The notes under the pieces were generated by a model. The model saw only the letters and a program-made list of their open reading frames with translations, searched no databases and had not been told where the DNA came from. Source: Streptomyces sp. DH24 (GTDB taxonomy: Bacteria > Actinomycetota > Actinomycetes > Streptomycetales > Streptomycetaceae). From it: DNA of 64,000 nt. The stretch lies in NCBI RefSeq assembly GCF_029813775.1, contig NZ_JARVKW010000021.1, positions 1-64,000 of the forward strand, written 5' to 3'. Positions 1 through 8,446 of this stretch are shown here, in pieces. Both the position numbers and the translations under genes were made by a program. Each line of letters begins with the position of its first letter. Positions within the stretch are counted from its first letter, which is position 1.

Positions 1-1079
1 CCCAGCCGTCGGCGACCCCCGGCCCGCAGCAGCCGGGCGCCTCGGGTCGGCGGCGCAAGCTGGGGACGCCGCCCGACCCGGGCACCGGGCGTCCGGAGCA
101 GGCGGCCCGGCAGCACCCGTCCGGCGAGCAGCCCGTGGCGGCGCAGGGCGCCCCGCAGTCCGCCCCGCCGGCGCAGCCCGCGTCCGCCGGGCAGTCCCCG
201 TCGTCCCCCCTCGCCGGGCGGACCGAGGGAACCGGGCGTTCGTACGCCATAGGGGCGCCGGACGAGAACGCCGCCGAAGGGCCGGAGCCGTTGGACGGTC
301 CCGGTGGTGCGGTGGAGGTCGCGGATCCGCCGCGTCCGCAGCCCATGGACGACGAGCTGCCGCCCGAGCCTTTGGACAACCCGCGCCGGCTGCTGGTGTG
401 GCCCGCGCCGGACGTCGCGACGCAGCAGGCGCTGAGCGACCGCGGCTACCGGCCCGTCGTCGTGCACTCGCGCGAGGAGGTCGACGCGCAGATCGCGGCC
501 TTCCCCGCCGCGCTGTTCGTGGACCCGCTGACCGGGCCGATCACGCGCACCGCGCTCCAGTCGCTGCGGCAGGCCGCCGTCGCGGCCGAGGTGCCGGTCC
601 TCGTCACGGCGGGGCTCGGACAGGCGTCACGGGACGCGGCGTACGGCGCCGATCCCGCCGTCCTGCTGAAGGCCCTGGCGCCGCGCGACAGCGAGCAGCA
701 CCCGCCGCGCGTGCTGCTCATCGAACAGCACGCGGAGATCGCGCTGGCGCTGACCGGGACGCTGGAGCGGCGCGGGATGCAGGTGGCGCGCGCGGCGAGC
801 GACCAGGACGCGGTGACGCTGGCGTCGCAGTTCCGGCCGAACCTCGTCGTGCTGGACCTGATGCAGATGCACCGGCACCAGGCCGGGATCATCGACTGGC
901 TGCGCGCGAACGGGCAGCTCAACCGCACGCCGCTGGTCGTCTACACGGCCGCCGTCGGCCAGGGCGACCTGCCGCGGCTGGCCTCGGGCGAGACGGTGCT
1001 GTTCCTCGCCGAACGGTCCACCAGCGCGGAGGTGCAGGCCCGGATCGTCGACCTGCTCGCCCGCATCGGCACCAACTGA
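1..1079 (+). CDS. C-terminal part of a large signalling protein, probably a hybrid sensor histidine kinase, with two receiver-like domains (5' end outside window)
   Basis: The reading frame starting at base 3 is open to the window edge, so only the C-terminus is seen. It begins with a long Pro/Gln/Gly/Ala-rich tail of the kind that follows the HATPase core of large Streptomyces nitrate/nitrite-sensing-type kinases; that identity is an inference because the kinase core is outside. Two receiver-like folds follow. The first (about 381-680) keeps an Asp in FVDPL, a Thr in VLVTAG and a Lys in LLKAL. The second (about 700-1070) keeps the strand-3 Asp in VVLDLM and the Thr in VVYTAA, but the acidic pair after strand 1 is reduced to one Glu (LLIEQ) and the usual Lys position reads LAE. 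The second domain may therefore act mainly in binding. The gene ends before a repeat and a convergent terminator. Confidence 0.75.
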   Translation, partial: QPSATPGPQQPGASGRRRKLGTPPDPGTGRPEQAARQHPSGEQPVAAQGAPQSAPPAQPASAGQSPSSPLAGRTEGTGRSYAIGAPDENAAEGPEPLDGPGGAVEVADPPRPQPMDDELPPEPLDNPRRLLVWPAPDVATQQALSDRGYRPVVVHSREEVDAQIAAFPAALFVDPLTGPITRTALQSLRQAAVAAEVPVLVTAGLGQASRDAAYGADPAVLLKALAPRDSEQHPPRVLLIEQHAEIALALTGTLERRGMQVARAASDQDAVTLASQFRPNLVVLDLMQMHRHQAGIIDWLRANGQLNRTPLVVYTAAVGQGDLPRLASGETVLFLAERSTSAEVQARIVDLLARIGTN

Positions 1080-1152
1080 CGCACGGCGCGGCGTCCGTCG
1101 CCGGTCGTCGCCGGTCGTCGCACCGAGGGCGGCTGACGGCGGGCGACGGGTG

Positions 1153-1247
1153 GCCGGATGCCGGTTGCCGGTTGCCGGTTGCCGGTTGCCGGAGGCTGGC
1201 TGCCGGTTGCCGGAGGCTGGCTGCCGGTTGCCGGTTGCCGGAGGCTG
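1153..1247. repeat. Tandem heptamer minisatellite (GCCGGTT/GCCGGAG/GCTGGCT)
   Basis: About 13 consecutive 7-bp units lie between two convergent genes. The units are mainly GCCGGTT, with GCCGGAG and GCTGGCT forming a higher-order 21-bp period in the second half. No gene is supported here; all frames across it are simple repeats. A related 7-bp array sits at 41448-41489, also intergenic. Confidence 0.9.
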
Positions 1248-1365
1248 TGCGTGCTCCACACCGGGGTGCGGACGTCGCCGACCGACGAGGGTCCCGCGCG
1301 CGCGTACATCGAACCAGTGGGAGGCAGTGGGGCGGCCGGAGGCTCCGCAGCCGTCCACCACGTGG

Positions 1366-1398
1366 GACGGGCGGGGCTCCCTCGGAGCCCCGCCCGTC
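1366..1398. terminator. Bidirectional hairpin between convergent genes
   Basis: A perfect 15-bp stem (1366-1380 with 1384-1398) closes a 3-nt loop. It lies 15 bases past the stop of the acyl-CoA ligase gene and also downstream of the receiver-domain gene, so it can end transcription from both sides. There is no U-tract, as is usual in streptomycetes. Confidence 0.85.
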
Positions 1399-1413
1399 AC
1401 CTCACTTCCCGCG

Positions 1414-3069
<1,656 letters not shown>

Positions 3070-3127
3070 GGTGTCCTCCCGGGGCGACATTGCCTACGCG
3101 GCGGCAAGGGTTGGGCTGATTCTGCGC

Positions 3128-3145
3128 ACATACCGCGTGGTATGT
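3128..3145. promoter_or_regulatory. Operator-like palindrome upstream of the acyl-CoA ligase gene
   Basis: ACATACCGCGTGGTATGT is a perfect inverted repeat (7-bp arms, 4-bp centre) starting 59 bases upstream of the GTG start at 3069. The size and form fit a TetR-family operator. No TetR gene is adjacent, so the regulator would act from elsewhere. Confidence 0.55.
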
Positions 3146-3216
3146 CACTAGGGGCGAGTGATCGATCAGTTCACCACATCCCCCTCTTCACCCCGGGGCC
3201 GCCCGCGCCGGACCCG

Positions 3217-3777
3217 TCACTGCCGGACAAGCCCCAGCTCAGGGTCGTCGCGGAGCTTGCCGAGAGCACGGGAGACGGCCGACTTCACCGTGCCGACCGA
3301 GACACCGAGCACCTCCGCCGTCTGGGCCTCGCTGAGGTCCTCGTAATACCGGAGGACGACCATCGCCCGCTGCCGGGCGGGCAGCTTCATGATCGCCCGC
3401 CACATGGCGTCGTGCAGCGCCTGCTGCTCCGCCGGGTCGTCGCGGCCGGGCAGCGGCTCGGGCTCGGGCAGCTCGTCGCACGCGAACTCGTCGACCTTGC
3501 GCTTGCGCCACTGCGAGGTGCGGGTGTTCACCAGCGCGCGGCGCACGTAGCCGTCCAGCGCGCGATGGTCCTCGATGCGCTCCCAGGCGACGTACGTCTT
3601 GGTGAGCGCCGTCTGCAACAGGTCCTCGGCGTCGCTCGGGTTCGCGGTCAGCGACCGGGCGGTCCGCAGCAGCACCGGGCGGCGGGCCATCACGTACGAC
3701 GAGAACGACGGGTACGGGCGGGTCCGCGTCGCCGGCGCGGCGGCTCCTGACGCGTTGGTGCAGACGAGTGTGGTCAT
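3217..3777 (-). CDS. ECF RNA polymerase sigma factor, SigE family
   Basis: A 186-residue two-domain sigma factor. Region 2 (about residues 28-92) carries AEDLLQTALTKTY followed by WERIED and YVRRALVNT, the signature of the actinobacterial SigE-like ECF group. Region 4 (about 125-180) has LPARQRAMVVLRYYEDLSEAQTAEVLGVSVGTVKS, including its helix-turn-helix. The two domains are joined by an acidic Pro-rich linker. No anti-sigma gene is next to it; the neighbours are the acyl-CoA ligase and, divergently, a prim-pol gene. The start at 3777 has only a weak ribosome site (GTTGAG), so the start is less certain than the identity. Confidence 0.9.
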   Translation of the reverse strand: MTTLVCTNASGAAAPATRTRPYPSFSSYVMARRPVLLRTARSLTANPSDAEDLLQTALTKTYVAWERIEDHRALDGYVRRALVNTRTSQWRKRKVDEFACDELPEPEPLPGRDDPAEQQALHDAMWRAIMKLPARQRAMVVLRYYEDLSEAQTAEVLGVSVGTVKSAVSRALGKLRDDPELGLVRQ

Positions 3778-4065
3778 GGCTCAACGCTATGAGCGGCGGG
3801 GACTCGGGCGGATCGCCCGGAGGTCCCGAAGGGAACTCCCCCTCAGGTTGTAGGGGCGGGGCCGACTGCACCTCCTGAAGGTGGACGAGGGGACGAGCCG
3901 TACTGCGGGTTTCCCCTTGGGGGGTGCGGGGGCGCCCTCACGGGGCGGGACGGTTGTCGGGACGACGGCGGCGCCACGCCATCACGCCCCCGGTCGACCG
4001 CCGTATCTCCCCGCGCCCGGCGAGCCACCCTTCCCTTTTTCGAACGCACGTACGAACATGGAGGC

Positions 4066-4968
4066 ATGGCCACCACCGACCGGCAGGCCACGACGCTGGC
4101 CCTCGCACACGCCCTGTCAGCCGCCGAACGCGGGCTGGCCGTCATCCCCCTGTCCCGGACGAAACTCCCGGCCCTGCGCTCCCCGCACCGCGACGACCCC
4201 GCCGCCGGCCCCTGCCACGGCGAGTGCGGCCGCTTCGGCCACGGGGTCTACGACGCCTCCACCGACCCCGCCCGCATCCGCGCCCTGTTCGCCGCCGCGC
4301 CCCGGGCGACCGGCTACGGCATCGCCTGCGGCCTGCCCCCGCACCACCTCATCGGCATCGACCTGGACGTGCGGTCCGACACCGACTCCTCGGTCTCCTC
4401 GGTCTCCTCGGTCGCGCTGCGCGAACTCGCCCTGCGCCACCTGTTCACGATCCCCGCCACGGTCGTCGTCCTGACCCCCAGCGGCGGCCGGCACCTGTGG
4501 CTGAGCGGCCCGCCCGACGCGGTCGTCCCCAACTCCGCCGGCCGGCTCGCCCCCGGCATCGACATCCGCGGCGCCGGCGGCTACCTCGTCGGCCCCGGCT
4601 CCCGCACCGACCACGGCGTCTACACCGCCGCCCCCGGCACCGCCCACCTGCCGCCGGCCACCTGCCCACCCGCCCTGCTGCGCCTCCTGCTCCCACCACC
4701 GCGCACGCCCCGCGCGCGCGGCACCGCGCCCCCCGGCTCCGCGCCGGCCGGCAGCCACGGCCAGGGCCTCGTGCAGTTCGTCCTCGCCGCGCACGAGGGC
4801 CAGCGCAACACCCGCCTGTTCTGGGCGGCCTGCCGCGCCTACGAGGACGGCATCGGCCCCGCGCTGGTCGCCCCGCTCGTCGACGCGGCCCTCAACACCG
4901 GCCTGACGGAACGGGAGGCCCGCGCGACCATCGCCTCGGCGGCCCGCATGACCGGCCACCGCCCCTGA
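4066..4968 (+). CDS. Bifunctional DNA primase/polymerase (prim-pol) N-domain protein
   Basis: A 300-residue protein of the archaeo-eukaryotic primase fold found in plasmid and phage replication proteins (the PF09250 type). The key parts are present: the metal-binding pair in IGIDLDV (D99, D101), the SGGRHLW nucleotide-binding motif near residue 139, and GIDIRGAGGYLVGPGS after it. A short Ala-rich C-terminal helical domain follows in place of a helicase, so it is a stand-alone primase-like protein. It sits among ordinary chromosomal genes with no plasmid maintenance or transfer genes nearby. What it primes or fills in is unknown. Confidence 0.8.
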   Translation: MATTDRQATTLALAHALSAAERGLAVIPLSRTKLPALRSPHRDDPAAGPCHGECGRFGHGVYDASTDPARIRALFAAAPRATGYGIACGLPPHHLIGIDLDVRSDTDSSVSSVSSVALRELALRHLFTIPATVVVLTPSGGRHLWLSGPPDAVVPNSAGRLAPGIDIRGAGGYLVGPGSRTDHGVYTAAPGTAHLPPATCPPALLRLLLPPPRTPRARGTAPPGSAPAGSHGQGLVQFVLAAHEGQRNTRLFWAACRAYEDGIGPALVAPLVDAALNTGLTEREARATIASAARMTGHRP

Positions 4969-5046
4969 CACAGGCACACCGCACGCGCCCTCGCTTCCCG
5001 GCCCCACCGAAAGACCCGCATGCACCACCGCCGTAGAGTCCCGACC

Positions 5047-5481
5047 ATGTCGCTCACCCGCGTCGTCCTCGCCTCCGGACGCTCGATCGACCTCGCGGAG
5101 CTCCGGCTGTCCTCGACGTACGGCGGGATGCTGGAGGGCTACCCCTGCAAGCCGGTCAACGACATGAGGATCAACGCCCTGCTGCGCTCGGCGGAACGCG
5201 CCGAGCCGGCCGCGCCGGTCCACCTCGTGCCGCCCGCGCGCGAGCATCCGGACCAGTACGCGGGGGCGTTCGGGCCGGTGGAGGTGCTGCCCCGGGTGGC
5301 GTGTGTCGGCACCTTCCACTCGACGGCCGTCGACCCGGCCCACCACGACCCGGTCCTGTACCGCTCCCGCCTCACGATCGTCTGGTTCCAGCCGACCCCG
5401 GAGGTCCCGTCGGGCCACGACGCGGAGGAGGGCCTCAGAGACGTGCCGTGGGAGGACCTGGCCCGGGACTACGAGCTGTGA
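5047..5481 (+). CDS. Conserved hypothetical protein
   Basis: A 144-residue soluble protein I do not recognise at domain level. It starts MSLTRVVLASGRSID and contains STYGGMLEGYP, then a central segment ending in VACVGTFHSTAVDP and a C-terminal ITIVWFQ-like strand. This looks like a small all-alpha/beta fold used in type VI-immunity-like or polymorphic-toxin-immunity-like proteins, but that is only an impression. ATG at 5047 is preferred to the upstream ATG at 5020. The downstream membrane microprotein begins 20 bases after its stop and may be co-transcribed. Confidence 0.65.
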   Translation: MSLTRVVLASGRSIDLAELRLSSTYGGMLEGYPCKPVNDMRINALLRSAERAEPAAPVHLVPPAREHPDQYAGAFGPVEVLPRVACVGTFHSTAVDPAHHDPVLYRSRLTIVWFQPTPEVPSGHDAEEGLRDVPWEDLARDYEL

Positions 5482-5501
5482 CCGGCCGGAAGGGGGGCGG
5501 C

Positions 5502-5699
5502 ATGGACGGCTGGGGCGACTGGGGCGACTGGGACGACTGGGACGACTGGGACGACGACACGGACTACCACCGCGCGGTCGGCCGGGCCTGGGTGACGACG
5601 GCGTTCGCGTCGTGCTGCGTGCTGGTGACCCTGACCCTCGTGGTCCTGGCCGTGTTCGGCGCGGGGGTTTTCTTGTCCGTCGCCGACGCTCTCGACTGA
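5502..5699 (+). CDS. Small membrane protein with Asp/Trp repeat
   Basis: A 65-residue protein. Its N-terminus is built of repeated GDW/DDW triplets (residues 3-16), followed by one hydrophobic helix (about residues 31-56) and a short tail. GGAAGGGGGG just upstream of ATG 5502 is a good ribosome site, and the gene follows the previous stop by 20 bases. The repeat is strongly acidic and aromatic and would face one side of the membrane. The function is unknown. Confidence 0.65.
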   Translation: MDGWGDWGDWDDWDDWDDDTDYHRAVGRAWVTTAFASCCVLVTLTLVVLAVFGAGVFLSVADALD

Positions 5700-5773
5700 G
5701 GGCCGGTGTCCCGCTGTCCGCACCGACCGGTCACTCGTCAGTGATTACCACCTGGCAGGCCGACGCGGTGCGG

Positions 5774-6139
5774 TCAGCTCAGTGACTTCTCGATGGCCTC
5801 GAAGATGTCGGCATCGGTCTCCTGCTGCCAGTGCGGCAGTTCGGACCAGTCGGCCACATACCCCGGCTTCGGCTCGTCGAAGTGCTTGAACATCTGGGCC
5901 GTCCAGCACGTCGCCACGAAGCGGCCCTTCTGCTCACGCGTCAGTCGCGCCGTGGTGCCACCGCTGATCTGGACGAAGTGCCGTACCTGCTCATAGACGG
6001 CACCCGCGGCCTCACGCTCCCACTGCGGGGTGTCGTCCCACGGCGTGACGTAACCGGCCTTCGGCTCTCCCGGGAAGTGCTGGTTGACTCCCGCGATCCA
6101 GGCTTCCCGGAACAGTCGTGCGCCCTCGGTCTGCGACAT
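5774..6139 (-). CDS. Hypothetical protein with an internal duplication
   Basis: A 121-residue soluble protein made of two similar halves of about 45 residues. The first half has HFPGEPKAGYVTPWDDTPQWE and the second HFDEPKPGYVADWSELPHWQ; each is preceded by a helix with W..G/W.A and followed by an amphipathic helix. ATG 6139 is chosen because GAGAGGGG (6146-6153) is 6 nt upstream; a TTG at 6145 is an alternative. It starts 15 bases past the stop of the broken XRE/TPR regulator and is likely co-transcribed with it. I do not know its function; the context suggests a partner of that regulator. Confidence 0.7.
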   Translation of the reverse strand: MSQTEGARLFREAWIAGVNQHFPGEPKAGYVTPWDDTPQWEREAAGAVYEQVRHFVQISGGTTARLTREQKGRFVATCWTAQMFKHFDEPKPGYVADWSELPHWQQETDADIFEAIEKSLS

Positions 6140-6154
6140 GCCCAACCCCTCTCG

Positions 6155-7406
6155 TCACGGCGTACTCAGAGCGGCGATCTCGGCCCGCAACTCCGCCACA
6201 CGGTGGTCACGGCTCAAGGGGCCGAACTCGTCGCACAGGGCCCGGAGTCTACGGGCGACGTATCCCGACCTGGACGATCGAGCCAGGTCGATGGCCTCCC
6301 TGCCGTACGCCACGACCTGTTCGCCGTCCCGGCGCTTCACACCGATGGCAGCCAGGTCGGTGAGCACCGCTCCACGCCGCCGGTACGACTGTCCGGACGC
6401 CAGGGCCGTCTGCTTCAGGGCATCCCTCAGGGTGCTCTCCGCCAGGTCGAGGCGGCCGAGCTGTACGTAGCGGGACCCCCGTTCCTCGGTCAGACGCGCT
6501 CCGTCGAACCTGAGCCAGCCACCGGTGGCGCCGTCCGCGCTGAGACCGCGGACCGCCTCCGCCCGGTCCATCGCCCGCTCGCACGCATCCAGGTCGCCAA
6601 GACCGGCGTACGCCTCGGCTTGAACCGCGGCGACCCAATGCCGGGTCGAGTAATTGCTGTCCCCTCGGTCGGCCAGTCGCTCGGCCGCACCGAGCATCTG
6701 GACGGCCTGCCGATGCCGCTGCTCGGACATGTCGACGTAGGCGTGCCGGACGAGCGCGCATGCCCACAGGTCGTACGCCTCGGCGTCCTTGCTGAGCGAC
6801 GCGGCAAGCGCGTACGAAGCGGACGCCTCGGAGTACCGATTGCTGTCGAACGCCACCTCGCCGGCCAGCTGAAACAGGTCGGCGGCCGCGCTCAGCAAGG
6901 ACCGCGCGCTTCCCCTGTTGCTTGCCAGAGCCTCGTTCAGCGTCGTCAACTGATCCCGGACGACGGGATGGACAGACCCCTTGGAGCGAGCCAGCCGGTA
7001 CACCTGCCAGAGGTGTCTGTTCATCCGCGCGAAGTCTGCGGGCATTCCCCGACGAACGCCCTCGGTCAGGGCCCGGCCTCCTCGACCGGCAAGGCGGACA
7101 GGGCGCCGCTGACAGTGAGTATGCGGAGGAACTCACGGCGGATCATGTCGTCGGGGTCTCCCGCACTCGGAGGATCACTGCGATGGTGCCCGGCGGTCTG
7201 CTGGCCTGCGGCTCCTGGCAGCTTCAGCAGGGTGTCCAACTCTCGAAGACTGATGTCGAGCACAGCGGCCAAGCCCTGTCGCTGAACTGGCTGAGGAGCG
7301 ACTTTTCCGCTTTCCCAGCGTCCGACCGTCGTGCGGTCCACGCCGAGTAACTGGGACAACTTTTCCTGACTGTAGCCCAGGGCCCTGCGGCTTCCGCCAG
7401 TCCCAT
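6155..7406 (-). pseudogene. XRE-family regulator with TPR-like domain, disrupted by two 1-base deletions
   Basis: Read continuously this would be a protein of about 417 residues: an N-terminal helix-turn-helix (GYSQEKLSQLLGVDRTTVGRWESG) and, after an MIRREFLRIL segment, a long helical TPR-like region (6155-7045). ATG 7406 has a strong ribosome site (GGGAAGGGGG, 7411-7420) and opens MGLAE, but the frame must slip by one missing base near 7392 to reach SRRALGYSQ. A second missing base near 7070 is needed to join LPVEEA to ALTEGVRRG. Each shift is equivalent to one lost nucleotide. It also carries a TTA codon at 7348-7350. Either a true pseudogene or two sequencing errors. Confidence 0.75.
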
Positions 7407-7555
7407 GGCGCCCCCTTCCCGCGGTTCGGCACCTTCGGCACCGTGCACGGACCTGCGCCAAGACTGCCGCATTGATGCCGTGGAGACCCCCGCTTCCCCG
7501 CGCTTTCCTGGGTTCTGCCCCGAACGAGCTGCGGGATTCACGGAGGAGTTCAGTC

Positions 7556-7813
7556 ATGGTCACGAGAAGCAAGGCTCCGTCGCGCGAACCGGAAGACGGT
7601 GCGTCGACACCGCCTCCAAGTGCTGAGCAGCGAGTCCTCATGACGCTCAGGGTCTCCCGTGACTCCGGCCGGACTTGGGGCCGGGTGACAGAGGTACGAG
7701 AGGACAAGAATCCGGTGCTTCTCGACAACCCCATCGGCTTTCCGCCGTGCCTGTGCCCGCGCTGCACGGACCTCTCCCCGCGCTTCACCGGCTCACCTCG
7801 GGCGGAGTCGTGA
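7556..7813 (+). CDS. Small hypothetical protein, companion of XRE/TPR regulators
   Basis: An 85-residue protein with a central VLMTLRVSRDSGRTWG segment and a C-terminal Cys motif PPCLCPRCTD. Proteins of this form are common beside actinobacterial XRE/TPR regulators. ATG 7556 has GGAGG at 7542-7546. Its stop overlaps the next GTG by 4 bases (GTGA), so the two are translationally coupled. It is divergent from the broken regulator at 6155-7406. The function is unknown; the Cys pair may bind a metal. Confidence 0.7.
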   Translation: MVTRSKAPSREPEDGASTPPPSAEQRVLMTLRVSRDSGRTWGRVTEVREDKNPVLLDNPIGFPPCLCPRCTDLSPRFTGSPRAES

Positions 7814-8136
7814 CACGGTGCGCGCACTGGCACCGGGTGCCCGTGGCCCTGCTGCGGGAAGCCCAGGAGAGGTTGGCGTCGAGCTGCGTCGACAGTGCCG
7901 TGCAGTGCCAGTTGCCCCTTCACGACGACGGTGAGCACTACGGCTTCCTCGATGACCTCGACGAGTACGGAACTGCCTTGTGGCTCCGCTGGCTCGGGAG
8001 GACGGAGGCGGAGCTGGTCGCCCTGCCGGACTGTCCAATGGCGGCCCCAGGACCTGACGGTGAGGGCTGCTGTCTCTTCGTCGGCCACGCCGAACACCAC
8101 ACCTGGGAGGAGGCCACGGAGGCTTCCAGTACGTGA
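7810..8136 (+). CDS. Small hypothetical protein coupled to the upstream companion gene
   Basis: A 108-residue protein starting at GTG 7810 within the stop of the preceding gene (GTGA), with GGCGGAG as ribosome site. It contains several Cys and His residues: TRCAHWH near the start, SCVDSAVQCQLPLHDDGEHYGF in the middle and a CCLFVGHAEHH stretch near the end, plus WLRWLG. Such pairs accompany XRE/TPR regulators in streptomycetes. No catalytic motif is recognised. The neighbouring regulator is frameshifted while this pair is intact. Confidence 0.65.
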   Translation: MTRCAHWHRVPVALLREAQERLASSCVDSAVQCQLPLHDDGEHYGFLDDLDEYGTALWLRWLGRTEAELVALPDCPMAAPGPDGEGCCLFVGHAEHHTWEEATEASST

Positions 8137-8257
8137 GGACCGTCCTCGAAGGCACCGCCGTCGACGGTGGCCCGCGAGTATCAGGCCGGCTTGCGCAACG
8201 CCCTGCCCGGCCAACCGAAACACGGTCCCACCGACGGCCCCCGAGCCCACAATACGA

Positions 8258-8290
8258 CGGCCCCTGACCGTATCGCCTGGTCAGGGGCCG
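8258..8290. terminator. Hairpin between the small operon and tRNA-Ser
   Basis: A perfect 12-bp stem (8258-8269 with 8279-8290) and 9-nt loop lie 11 bases beyond the 3' end of the tRNA on the minus strand and 120 bases after the plus-strand gene ending at 8136. It can serve both directions. Confidence 0.75.
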
Positions 8291-8300
8291 TTCACATGTG

Positions 8301-8385
8301 CGGTGGGTGTGGGATTTGAACCCACGGTGACTCGCGCCACGACGGTTTTCAAGACCGTTCCCTTAGGCCGCTCGGGCAACCCACC
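8301..8385 (-). tRNA. tRNA-Ser (anticodon UGA)
   Basis: The 85 nt fold as a class II tRNA: acceptor GGTGGGT pairs with ACCCACC, the discriminator base is G, the D arm is CCC/GGG, and the anticodon loop CTTGAAA gives anticodon TGA (reads UCA). There is a long variable arm, and a T arm GTGGG-TTCAAAT-CCCAC. No CCA is encoded. It stands alone with a hairpin just downstream. Confidence 0.97.
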
Positions 8386-8446
8386 CCGCGCCGGCCGTGA
8401 TCGGCGGCGCGGGTCAAGGGTAGCGGGTCCGCGGGGGCCGGTGGGA

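Noticed and set aside
1153..1247. CRISPR array
   Set aside because: Units are contiguous 7-mers without spacers.
7472..7813. Earlier start for the small companion protein
   Set aside because: ATG 7556 has GGAGG at good spacing; upstream codons are antisense to the regulator start region.
8301..8385. tRNA-Ser as an integration (att) site
   Set aside because: No partial 3' copy of the tRNA was noticed elsewhere in the window and no integrase is present.
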